This document shows positions 27,201 through 34,447 of a stretch of DNA of 64,000 bases, in pieces (position 1 is the first letter of the stretch; each line of letters starts with the position of its first letter). The DNA lies in contig NZ_CP012358.1 in assembly GCF_001267175.1 (NCBI RefSeq), positions 2,293,001-2,357,000 on the forward strand, written 5' to 3'. This stretch comes from Thiopseudomonas alkaliphila. Its GTDB lineage: Bacteria > Pseudomonadota > Gammaproteobacteria > Pseudomonadales > Pseudomonadaceae. The notes under the pieces are model-generated. The model saw nothing but the letters and a program-made list of their open reading frames with translations, had not been told where the DNA came from and made no database searches. The translations under genes and the position numbers were made by a program.

Positions 27201-27434
27201 AATACTGGGCCAGACCTCCGAGAATCGGGTGCTTTCCGGGTTTTCAATACACATTCCAGGCAGGTGCTGTTGAAAAATACTGATGGCCTTGCGTAGGTTT
27301 CTGTAATCTTCTTTTTTACGTTGCTCTTTACGCGTACGCCACCCGGGCAACAACTCGGTATTGAACTCTATATGAGCCAAAATAAGCTTATTTTGCGATG
27401 CTGAAGGCATCGGCGATTCATATCCATTTGTCAT
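24279..27434 (-). CDS. Giant tyrosine recombinase, Gamma-Mobile-Trio type candidate (GmtY/GmtZ group)
   Basis: A 1051-aa protein with a phage-integrase catalytic domain in its centre (about residues 510-740). The Arg of box I is in RTGLRPGELAKLRI (about 545), H-x-x-R in YHMRHSAL (about 656), the second His in MAGHSSPAM and the nucleophile Tyr in TLSTYLHF (about 720). About 500 residues precede it. Some 300 follow, including a helix-turn-helix-like stretch (QSYDELATFYQCDEQRITAW). This is far larger than ordinary integrases (300-450 aa). It is the last gene of a three-gene operon, 3 bp behind the 743-aa protein. The arrangement fits the GMT trio as I recall it; I cannot tell from memory which of the names GmtY or GmtZ applies. 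Confidence 0.75.
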   Translation of the reverse strand: MTNGYESPMPSASQNKLILAHIEFNTELLPGWRTRKEQRKKEDYRNLRKAISIFQQHLPGMCIENPESTRFSEVWPSIDKALQTALGNTSNYRRAYNFISYAIEDGNENGLWQLDVPTPWNTIRRIKPTRNNAWHKRSTDMLAAEKQWRAELNPTMGTEELFILFLTCSLLYSGLTRMHLWPALARSIMQNKPLQGSAPTLFLSLKTEPSENYPSNFYCPAQDQPTCLINHFLDPTSLSVLSQLLRTKSDTWQPNHIDDSSLFINHYRAKVASQLDIKISRTLFRDGAAAVTENQTGVNLPQILIEYITGRKLSASLPLCYWKRLYTKQIYRCSSESINLIQTASNAKKRPVRRLKSKPSTIVNKLKKILHKDRARHESKSATIDAIKQLITPDLDTSEDLLCRWLYDHLAHKQNAVSTAERYLTAIGDEWIAEAYLEPLDTFDGEDFHTLYLSILNRRQSDKNREFKADRLFDMHSFAVLELGFAHLPFSLNAENKKTIIHISAAIIDEPLFLELLAVVKRLYDTNTREALLLQTFLIMAYRTGLRPGELAKLRIQDIEPSPEGFLYPRNNRFGKNKTPAALRKVPLFPLLAEHEVDTVNAYINERRLEQKSLSELLFCTAENSAEMINTSSIAGLVSSVLYDLSGGLEYRLYHMRHSALSRMQLILHRDLVELPPVLQALIPYSDEQVDEILTLIVGKSRKRDRYSALAVMAGHSSPAMTLSTYLHFTDCLVGLHLQANQRPFDDHLGQALFGLNPHRIALLKKNKAMHPRETYAYSAKKLLRYTNKLKEQPSTGENPEHLIPRQNSHYIISGAILAKIQNGQSYDELATFYQCDEQRITAWYQTAVALRELKTVKGTSILFPLARRHQILPATPNNSHEKQDIEEGLHAIRNLRRNQLELTEFKWLLKYALLNSTSSRAGIRFTNPKIFKRFMTIASQLYPWHRWKILLQMPPEQTVSDWACSPHMKTETLPLKRVAQHPNGLARLFLRHAEEDKYMEKGLSQFSSQALNVLLHRLAIIFFTPNQIQAWQNSDNNESTHEDGEDCDLN

Positions 27435-27437
27435 GAG

Positions 27438-29669
27438 TTAGCTCCAGCCTGCTATTGCTTGGACATCTAGTTCATTTAACAACTGCTCAATCTGATCACT
27501 GACTTGCGTAAAATCGTGTAGGGATAAACTACTGAAACTGCCCAAGCCTTCCTCACCAAACTCCTCATGACCCATCCAGCTGTTGATAAGCTCGTAATGA
27601 ATATTTTTATTTTTTAAATAGGTTCTGAGGTGGTGTCTGGGCCAGTTGTACTGAAAAGGTACAGTATGTTTGAGCACTTGCCTGAGCACGCTGGGCGTTA
27701 GCCCTACTGCTTGTGCTGCTTGAGTCGATGGACTATCAATAAAAAATAGTAGATTGCTTTCTTTGTTTAAGACTTGTTGGCAGTGTAGAGAAATATTATC
27801 AGCTAAAAGGCGTGTCTTTTTTACAAGAGTTCGAATGTGCTGCAGGTACAATTCGACTTGTCGCACGGCTGTTTTAGGCAGCACCACAGTCCTAGCTGAA
27901 AGGCCATTGCGGCGCTCTTTGTCACTAATCCACCAAGTAGCATTGTGCTCGTTATAATCAGCTAGGCTCCCAAGCGGCGCATTCACGTTACGGTGTCCGG
28001 TCGAAAATACTAGGAGTAACCATACGTAGCATGTGTATTGGTTGTGAAACTCGTACATGCTGGTCAAAGATGTGCTTTTTTTAAGAGCTGGGTCGGGTTG
28101 CAGCATTTTAAATAATTGTTTCAAAGCATGGTTTTTAATTTTAATAGCACTGCCGAGAGTGTTAGGTAGTTGCTGAATAACAGGTAAGTCGTAGCTGAGC
28201 TCAGCAAAACTAAAAATATCCTTTAGGTAGTGCTGGTGATTCAGTAGGAAATTGCTTTCATTAAAATGAGTATAGGCAATGGGTGCGTATTGCTGTGCCG
28301 TTAAGCCGCGTAAAATTGCGCTTTCAGCAGGGTCAAATCCATTGCAGGAGTACCAGTGACCTAGGTAGTTGCTGATACGGCCTAGGGTTAATCGAGTTGT
28401 ATATTTATTGTTGATAACTTTTAGGAGTGTGCGAGCTTGATTGATGACCTCATCATTAATCACGATCTGTTCAATTGCTAGGCTTGTTATCAGAGGCATT
28501 GGTACTCTAAAAGCGGTATGTGTAGGGCTTGATATAAGAGGCTCAATTATTGGGTCCTGTGTGCCACTAGGTACTAAGTGAGGCACTTCGTAAATCAGTA
28601 ACCATTGCCTTTTTGCAGAGAACCATAAACGAATATTAGGTAGTTGCTCTATGCGCAGGCCGCTAAATAGCATAATGAGTAAAATGTCAGCCAGCACGTG
28701 CTGTTCTTCTGGTAGTTGTGCCTTGTCGGATGCGGTAAGTAAAAAATTTCGTATGTCCCATCTGCTGAGATGCTCAACTGAGCATGGTAGAGAGAGGTTG
28801 CGCATATAAATTTGCTCTGCAAATCGCTGGCTGTGAATAGCTTTTTGGGATCGAGATAGATTGTGCTGCGACTTATTAGAGGTACGCAGTGTTTTTGTAT
28901 TTTTTAGCGTAAGAGACTCGTCAGTCTCATCGAGTCCATGCGTACTGGGTTTATCAAATGTTAGTTCTTCATAAGCCACGCCGCCTTCGTAAATAGTCGT
29001 TACGTTTGCAGGCGTTGACGATAGTGCATCTGTAAGAGGCCTTGCTTTCTGGGTGCGGATGATGCCGCTTTTAAACTCAATAGCGTTGCTAATTGCCACT
29101 GCTATGTAGTCAACATACCATTTTGTATTTTTATCCAGTAAGTTTTTACGAGTCTGATCAAGATCGGCGTTTAATGTTTTGAGGCATGTACTCTCATCGA
29201 TTTCAGGCAGCAATTTAAAGGCTTGACGGTGTTTTTTGTTCGCAGCAAATAAGCGGATTTGTCTCAGAGCTTTTTCTATTGCATTGCTATGATTTCCAAT
29301 CAGACTCAGTTGCATAGTGCTGAAAATTATTAAGCATTTATACAGTTGGTACTGTTCCTGTTCATGAGCGTCCCAATCTGGAAATGGAGTCGTTGCTAAT
29401 GCAGCTGTGAAATCTAAGACGCCTAGCATGCTCGCCTGTTTGATTGCGCGAGTTAGCTCGTTTTGCTGGTTATTATTCGATGTTTGCGGGCTGGCGTTTA
29501 ATGTATTGATGTATGCCTCAATGGTACTGAAGTGGTTCAGCCAGCTGTCCGGAGTCCGGTCTAGTAATGCGCTTAGCTCAGACGTAATTACACCGCGGAA
29601 ACCATCGATAATATGGTGATTTGGAAATACAAATTCATTTAACTTGTCGTTCACGTTATCAGTCAGCAT
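27438..29669 (-). CDS. Second recombinase-like protein of the trio (Gamma-Mobile-Trio candidate)
   Basis: A 743-aa protein with a divergent tyrosine-recombinase fold at its C-terminus. Boxes: STGHRNVNAP (R, about 558), HHLRTYL (about 680) and WMGHEEFGEEGLG (about 700). After the GH box no Tyr occurs up to the end; a Phe (GSFSSLS) stands near the expected place. Catalysis is therefore doubtful, and a structural or regulatory role beside the 1051-aa protein is possible. The N-terminal 280 residues are not recognised. It overlaps the upstream 230-aa gene by 11 bp and lies 3 bp before the 1051-aa gene, a tight operon. Confidence 0.72.
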   Translation of the reverse strand: MLTDNVNDKLNEFVFPNHHIIDGFRGVITSELSALLDRTPDSWLNHFSTIEAYINTLNASPQTSNNNQQNELTRAIKQASMLGVLDFTAALATTPFPDWDAHEQEQYQLYKCLIIFSTMQLSLIGNHSNAIEKALRQIRLFAANKKHRQAFKLLPEIDESTCLKTLNADLDQTRKNLLDKNTKWYVDYIAVAISNAIEFKSGIIRTQKARPLTDALSSTPANVTTIYEGGVAYEELTFDKPSTHGLDETDESLTLKNTKTLRTSNKSQHNLSRSQKAIHSQRFAEQIYMRNLSLPCSVEHLSRWDIRNFLLTASDKAQLPEEQHVLADILLIMLFSGLRIEQLPNIRLWFSAKRQWLLIYEVPHLVPSGTQDPIIEPLISSPTHTAFRVPMPLITSLAIEQIVINDEVINQARTLLKVINNKYTTRLTLGRISNYLGHWYSCNGFDPAESAILRGLTAQQYAPIAYTHFNESNFLLNHQHYLKDIFSFAELSYDLPVIQQLPNTLGSAIKIKNHALKQLFKMLQPDPALKKSTSLTSMYEFHNQYTCYVWLLLVFSTGHRNVNAPLGSLADYNEHNATWWISDKERRNGLSARTVVLPKTAVRQVELYLQHIRTLVKKTRLLADNISLHCQQVLNKESNLLFFIDSPSTQAAQAVGLTPSVLRQVLKHTVPFQYNWPRHHLRTYLKNKNIHYELINSWMGHEEFGEEGLGSFSSLSLHDFTQVSDQIEQLLNELDVQAIAGWS

Positions 29670-30351
29670 TGTTACCCTCTGCCTCTACACACTCATCTTT
29701 TTCTTCATTCTTATTCAGAGCATTGACGATATCTTCAAGGCTGGAATTGCCTTGCCGCTTTGTCATAATTGTTTTCGAGCGTTGCTGGTAGATTGCACGT
29801 CGTGATTGTCCTGATTGCTCAGCGAAAAAAGTATCGGTTAGCGGACCTCCAAAGAAGTTTTTAGACAGCTCCGCTGGAACGTGTTTTTTTATATTGTCGA
29901 TAATCAGGCTGGATTGCCGCACATCAGCAGCTATATATAGCTGCTCTAAAAATATGGGCCATGCCATATTTTCTGCTAGCTGCTCTACATCGACGCCATA
30001 CATAAGTAATGTTCCAAACTCAGGGTTCGCATTGTTCCAAAAATAAGGTGCCCAGAATGGGAAAATAACCTGAAAGCCAGTGGGTTTGTTATCCTTAGAA
30101 ATCTTGTGGCTTTCTGTTTGAAACGTCATGCTGCCAACCAAGATGCGAGGTAGCGAATTTAAAAAGCGCTCCTGCTTTGGTGTTGTTTTCAGCATGAATG
30201 GTTGCTGGATCAGACATTGATAGGGCTCACGTACTGCTGGGTGAATACTGAAGGTAATGTCATGGTTTTTTGAATAGATGAGTTGAGGCATGAAAGTTAC
30301 TCGCTGCAAAATTTCAGCGAAGATAGCAGTGGAAGCTGGAAGTGCTTGCAC
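29659..30351 (-). CDS. Small protein of the trio (GmtX-like candidate)
   Basis: A 230-aa protein without a familiar domain. The first 150 residues are mixed alpha-beta with many aromatics (FPFWAPYFWN). Near residue 180 a helix-turn-helix-like stretch appears (DTFFAEQSGQSRRAIYQQ), followed by a basic then very acidic tail, suggesting DNA binding. It is first in the operon of two recombinases, which matches the small third member of GMT systems. The start used is a GTG at 30351; an ATG at 30291 (MPQLIYSKNHD) is a good alternative. No strong ribosome site distinguishes them. Confidence 0.6.
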   Translation of the reverse strand: MQALPASTAIFAEILQRVTFMPQLIYSKNHDITFSIHPAVREPYQCLIQQPFMLKTTPKQERFLNSLPRILVGSMTFQTESHKISKDNKPTGFQVIFPFWAPYFWNNANPEFGTLLMYGVDVEQLAENMAWPIFLEQLYIAADVRQSSLIIDNIKKHVPAELSKNFFGGPLTDTFFAEQSGQSRRAIYQQRSKTIMTKRQGNSSLEDIVNALNKNEEKDECVEAEGNNAD

Positions 30352-30495
30352 GGTTAAGTGACGTTTTTCGTAACTTAGCTGCAGAGTAGGGTTGTAGCCT
30401 TATTATTTGCAAGTGAGAGGCTGGAGTGGTTGTTAAAAATTAAGCTGAAGTGGCAGTAGGCTGCTGCTGAGTAAAGTGATTTATGCGGAGTATTA

Positions 30496-31320
30496 ATGGA
30501 CGTTGATTCGCGCATCCCGTTTGGTTTAAGCACTGATAGTGGGCAGATTGTAGATGTTGGGAGTGTCGAGCGTGGTAATGCTTGTCGATGCATTTGCCCC
30601 TCATGTAAAACACCACTAGTCGCAAGGCATGGAACTCAAAACGCATGGCACTTCGCCCACCGTAGCCAGAAGACGCATAACGAAACTCGTAATGAGTGCG
30701 ATTACTCCTTCGCAGTTTCTGTCAGGCTGATGATTCGGCAGCTTGCCACTAATGGTTTGAAATTTAAGGTGCCGCGGCTGGAAGGGGTGCTTCCTGCTTA
30801 TAGTGAGTTTACTCATCAAGCAAAAGATTTTGACTATTTGGTGACGGAAGAATCGCTTTTGATTCTAGAGGACGTAGAAGTAGGGGCTGCTTTTTGTGGT
30901 GAGACTGTAGATGTCCTAGGTCTTGTTAAAAGTGTTCCATTTGTGGTGCATGTCACCTATAGGGATCGAAACCTGCCTATTAGTCTCAAAGAACCCCAGG
31001 TGGCTAGGAGTGGTGTCATTGAGCTTAATGTCGATGATTTACCGCAGTTATTTGCTAAGGAAGATAGCGGACAGTATCAAGAGGTTCTTCGTCGATACAT
31101 TGAGGACCGAACAGATGGTAAGACCTGGGCTTATCATCCTCGTGAGAAGAAGCTTAAAAATATTGCTATAGCGCAGCGTGATTCTTGGCTAGACCAGCAA
31201 GAAGCTGAGGTAAAACTTAATACGTCTGCTAACTTTACTTGTCGTATGTGTGGCTGGGTAGGGCCGAGCATAAAGTGTGAGCCATGCGATTCTCATTTGT
31301 ACACAAGCAATAAAATATAG
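30496..31320 (+). CDS. CoiA-like protein with zinc-ribbon ends
   Basis: A 274-aa protein. The N-terminus has CRCICPSCKTPLVARHG and HFAHRS, the zinc-finger-like signature of competence protein CoiA and related nucleases. The middle (YSEFTHQAKDFDYLV, then LEDVEVG and VDVLG) may be a PD-(D/E)xK-like nuclease core, though I cannot assign all catalytic residues. The C-terminus has a second zinc-ribbon-like set (CRMCGWVGPSIKCEPC). GGAG precedes the ATG. It is divergent from the recombinase trio across 144 bp and so could be cargo of that element, perhaps defensive. Confidence 0.6.
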   Translation: MDVDSRIPFGLSTDSGQIVDVGSVERGNACRCICPSCKTPLVARHGTQNAWHFAHRSQKTHNETRNECDYSFAVSVRLMIRQLATNGLKFKVPRLEGVLPAYSEFTHQAKDFDYLVTEESLLILEDVEVGAAFCGETVDVLGLVKSVPFVVHVTYRDRNLPISLKEPQVARSGVIELNVDDLPQLFAKEDSGQYQEVLRRYIEDRTDGKTWAYHPREKKLKNIAIAQRDSWLDQQEAEVKLNTSANFTCRMCGWVGPSIKCEPCDSHLYTSNKI

Positions 31321-31892
31321 CAGCCTGAGTGGTCGACATATCCAGAGCGCTCTGGATCGGTAGTTGATCGAGAGCGTGCCCATCTAGAGATATATTCAGT
31401 GTCTCGTTATACCAGTTGAGTTCATAGATACCCATAACCTTTGCTGTGAAGATTAGCTGATCAGTTGTTGCATCAGGGGGAGGGGTTCGAATTTTACTTT
31501 CCAAGCGATCATGCAGGCCCACTCCCATAGATCAATATTTGAGCTATTGGCTACCGCCTAGTTGCAAAATCTAGAGTAAATCGGCGATAGGTATCAGGGT
31601 AGTAGAGGCATGCTTATGTTGCTTATCCACAGCTCTGCTCAGAGATAACTTGATGCAATTGTGGCTGCTCGGACGCTAGGGCCAAGACTGGCTTGCTGGG
31701 GATTCGCTCGCTTTTTAGTAGGGAGAGTGGGAGCATTGTTCCCGTTAAGAACAGAGGTTTCACTGCTTGTGACCAGATAACTGGTGTTAATTGACGTCGA
31801 TTGAGGTTGAGTCTGCTTATTTATTTCTCTTTGTATATCAATTAGTTACAGTTAGTGTACAATGGATGTCAATTAAGGACATCTGGCTCGAA
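31321..31892. other. Gene-poor island edge
   Basis: No gene I can support. A minus-strand frame at 31235-31528 overlaps the CoiA-like gene end and has no recognisable domain. The rest, up to the tRNA fragment, contains no promoter or 5' tRNA half. Confidence 0.4.
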
Positions 31893-31941
31893 CGGCCTGT
31901 CACGCCGGGGGTCGCGGGTTCGAGTCCCGTCCACTGCGCCA
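31893..31941 (+). pseudogene. 3' fragment of a tRNA-Asp(GTC) gene, probable att site
   Basis: The 49 bp run from the anticodon stem (CGGCCTGTCACGCCG, anticodon GTC) through the variable loop and T arm (GCGGGTTCGAGTCCCGT) to the acceptor strand and CCA (CCACTGCGCCA). The acceptor 5' strand and D arm are absent; the sequence to the left is unrelated. This is the scar expected where an element integrated at the 3' part of tRNA-Asp and displaced it. The fragment plus its terminator faces the core chromosome, so it marks the distal island boundary. Confidence 0.88.
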
Positions 31942-31950
31942 GATTACGAA

Positions 31951-31981
31951 AACCCGTTAAGCCTTGCTTAACGGGTTTTTT
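31951..31981 (+). terminator. Intrinsic terminator of the tRNA-Asp unit
   Basis: Stem AACCCGTTAAG/CTTAACGGGTT, an 11-bp perfect pairing with a CCTTG loop, ends in six T residues. It lies 9 bp after the tRNA CCA and so belongs to the original chromosomal tRNA-Asp gene. Confidence 0.9.
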
Positions 31982-32098
31982 CGTTTCTAGTCAATTATTT
32001 ATTTTGTGCGCTTGCTCTTGGTTAGAGTCGGGCATTAACACTTTGCCTCAATGCCTCTTTACAAGGTGGATGGCATACAACAAAGGTAAGGAAAGGTT

Positions 32099-32665
32099 AT
32101 GTGTCCACCCGTATCAGTAACTGAGGCCGAGGTGATTGACGCCGTAGCGCATTGGGTAGCCACCTGTGTGGTGGGGTTGAATCTTTGCCCCTTTGCCAAA
32201 CGTGAAGTAGTGAAACAGCGTGTCCGCTATGTGGTCAGCCAAGATACTAACGAGCAGGCGCTACTAGTGAGTTTGCAGGCAGAACTGGACTATCTCACTG
32301 CCCATCCTGAAGTAGAAACCACCTTGCTGATCCCCATAGGCTTGTTACAGGATTTTTATGATTACAATGATTTTCTTGATCAAGCCGACTATTTACTGCA
32401 AGTGCTGGATTTAGAAGGGGTGTATCAAATTGCTAGCTTTCATCCGGATTACCAATTTGGCGGCACGTTAGTTGGCGATGTGGAAAACTACACTAATCGC
32501 TCACCTTATCCAGTGTTGCACTTATTACGTGAAGAAAGCCTAGAGCAAGCGATTGCTGACTACCCCGATGTTGAGCAAATCCCCGAGCGTAATATTGCCC
32601 TGATGCAACAGCTAGGCGTTGAGCAGTTAACGGCGTTGCTAGCCGCTTGCCGCAAGCAGGGTTAA
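32099..32665 (+). CDS. DUF1415 family protein
   Basis: A 188-aa cytoplasmic protein of the DUF1415 family, conserved in many gammaproteobacteria but of unknown function. Typical motifs are GLNLCPFAKRE near residue 28, the FHPDYQFGG segment near 118, and NRSPYPVLHLLRE near 135. Start ATG at 32099 with GGAAAGG upstream. It overlaps the convergent LysR gene by 4 bp. It is the first intact core gene after the island boundary. Confidence 0.92.
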   Translation: MCPPVSVTEAEVIDAVAHWVATCVVGLNLCPFAKREVVKQRVRYVVSQDTNEQALLVSLQAELDYLTAHPEVETTLLIPIGLLQDFYDYNDFLDQADYLLQVLDLEGVYQIASFHPDYQFGGTLVGDVENYTNRSPYPVLHLLREESLEQAIADYPDVEQIPERNIALMQQLGVEQLTALLAACRKQG

Positions 32666-33585
32666 TCGACGACTGAAAGCGGCGTGCCTCGTAACTGTTC
32701 AGCATAGTCAGCAAATAACTGCAGTAACCAGCGATAAACCGTTTCAAAGCGTTGAATTTGGCCGATTTGGCGGTGACTCAGTAACCAAATTTCGCGTTGT
32801 AATACTGGCATTGGGCTGAGACGTTTAAGGCCCGCTTGCTCAGCCAACATGCAGGGCAGTAAGGCTAGCCCTAAACCTTGCTGGCAGGCTTGGAGTAAAG
32901 TCGGTAGGTGACAACTTTTTAAGCAGATGCTGGCTTTGGGGTAATGTTGCGCTAGCCAGCGCATCTCTGGCACATGGGCTAAAGCTTGGGTGTAACTGAG
33001 CCAGGGTTGTGCTGCCCACTGTTGGGGCGTTAAATCAGCAAATTGTGGAGCCGCGTAAACGGCTAAGCCCAGCTCGCCAACTTTACGCATGAATAGCGCA
33101 GCATCTTGTTGTGGGCGGGCAAAACGAATCGCCAGATCGGTTTCGCTATGACTAAAAGAAAGATCACGATCAGCATTAATTAGCTCGAGGCAAAGCTGCG
33201 GATGTTGCTGCTGAAAGGCGGCCAACTCTCGACCAAGCCAGCTACTAAAAATAAAGTCGACGGCAGTAATACGCACTGTGCCCTGGACCGCTTGGGCTTG
33301 TTGTTGAGTTGATTCGAGCAATTGCTGCACTTGTTGGGTAATAGGCTGCGCTTGTTGCATAAATGCTAAGCCTAATTCAGTGGCTTGATAGCCTTTGGGT
33401 GTGCGAATAAATAACGTACTGTGTAAGCGTTGTTCGGCGGCAGCTAAGCGGCGACTAATGGTCGATACATCTACCTGTAGCTGCTGCGCCGTGGCACTTA
33501 AGCTGCCCGCTTGATGCAAGGTGGTCAGTAGTTTTAAGTCGTTCCAATCAAACTCTTGGGCTGGCATAGCTAAATAAATACTCAA
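32662..33585 (-). CDS. LysR-family transcriptional regulator
   Basis: A 307-aa regulator with an N-terminal winged helix-turn-helix (LKLLTTLHQAGSLSATAQQL, STISRRL) and a C-terminal substrate-binding fold from about residue 95. It is divergent from the isochorismatase-like gene, 156 bp apart, and probably regulates it. The second ATG (MPAQEFDW) is an equally likely start. The ligand is unknown. Confidence 0.92.
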   Translation of the reverse strand: MSIYLAMPAQEFDWNDLKLLTTLHQAGSLSATAQQLQVDVSTISRRLAAAEQRLHSTLFIRTPKGYQATELGLAFMQQAQPITQQVQQLLESTQQQAQAVQGTVRITAVDFIFSSWLGRELAAFQQQHPQLCLELINADRDLSFSHSETDLAIRFARPQQDAALFMRKVGELGLAVYAAPQFADLTPQQWAAQPWLSYTQALAHVPEMRWLAQHYPKASICLKSCHLPTLLQACQQGLGLALLPCMLAEQAGLKRLSPMPVLQREIWLLSHRQIGQIQRFETVYRWLLQLFADYAEQLRGTPLSVVD

Positions 33586-33741
33586 ACAGGTGATCTAGGA
33601 TTAGGGCGTATTAAGGGCTGTTTGCTGCTTTGCAAAGATGCAAACTGAGTTGGCAAGTTTAGGGCTGTTCAGCCTCTGCTGTCACTTGGACAATGGCGCT
33701 AGAAAACCACGACTTCCTTCGCCAATAAAGAGACTAAAACT

Positions 33742-34347
33742 ATGTCCACTCAGCAACTCCCTACCTTATTTCAGCTTACCGGCAGTGAGCACGGTCCAGC
33801 CAACTGGCAAGAAGCGGTACTGATTATTATTGATGCGCAAAATGAATATCGGATCGGTGATATGCGTTTGCCTAATGTCGAGCCAGCTACTGCGCAGATT
33901 AGCCTGCTGCTGGCTAAGGCACGGGCAGAACAAACACCGGTTATTCATATTCGTCATATGGGGGTGGTGGGGTATTTGTTTGATCCAGAAGGGCCGCGGG
34001 GTCAGATTTTTGATGAGCTAGCGCCGCTAGCAGGCGAGGTAATCATTGATAAACCATTGCCTAATGCCTTTGCCCAAAGTAATTTGCACAACGTCATTAA
34101 AAATACTCAGCGCAGCGCGTTGATTGTCTGCGGCTTTATGACCCACATGTGTGTTAGCGCCACGGTACGTGCTGCTAAAGATTTAGGGTATCGCTCTACA
34201 GTGGTTGCCGCAGCCTGTGCTACTCGCCCGTTACCGGGAGTAGATCAGCAAGTGGTGGATGCCGAAGCGCTACATAACATGGAGCTGGCGGCCTTGGCAG
34301 ACTTTTTTGCCTGTGTCGTACCTACTGCTGAGGAGTTAGGCGCTTAA
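33742..34347 (+). CDS. Cysteine hydrolase of the isochorismatase family
   Basis: A 201-aa enzyme with the catalytic triad of the family: Asp in LIIIDAQNEY (about 31), Lys in IIDKPLPNAF (about 103) and Cys in THMCVSATVR (about 137), with the preceding non-prolyl cis peptide. It hydrolyses a small amide, vinyl ether or nicotinamide-like substrate; the exact one is not evident. The divergent LysR gene is the likely regulator. Confidence 0.9.
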   Translation: MSTQQLPTLFQLTGSEHGPANWQEAVLIIIDAQNEYRIGDMRLPNVEPATAQISLLLAKARAEQTPVIHIRHMGVVGYLFDPEGPRGQIFDELAPLAGEVIIDKPLPNAFAQSNLHNVIKNTQRSALIVCGFMTHMCVSATVRAAKDLGYRSTVVAAACATRPLPGVDQQVVDAEALHNMELAALADFFACVVPTAEELGA

Positions 34348-34447
34348 GCATAAAAGGCACTTGCGAATTTTTTTAGTGCTGGGCACTCTGAAGCAGTTAA
34401 GTTTGCGCCCTTCTTGTTGAAGGGCGACTCTGCTAAAGGAGTAACAC

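Noticed and set aside
31235..31528. Minus-strand frame of 97 codons at the island edge
   Set aside because: It overlaps the 3' end of the better supported CoiA-like gene, has no recognisable domain and no clear ribosome site.
31791..32120. Plus-strand frame spanning the tRNA fragment and terminator
   Set aside because: It is a by-product of reading through the tRNA fragment and terminator. DUF1415 with its own ribosome site starts inside it.
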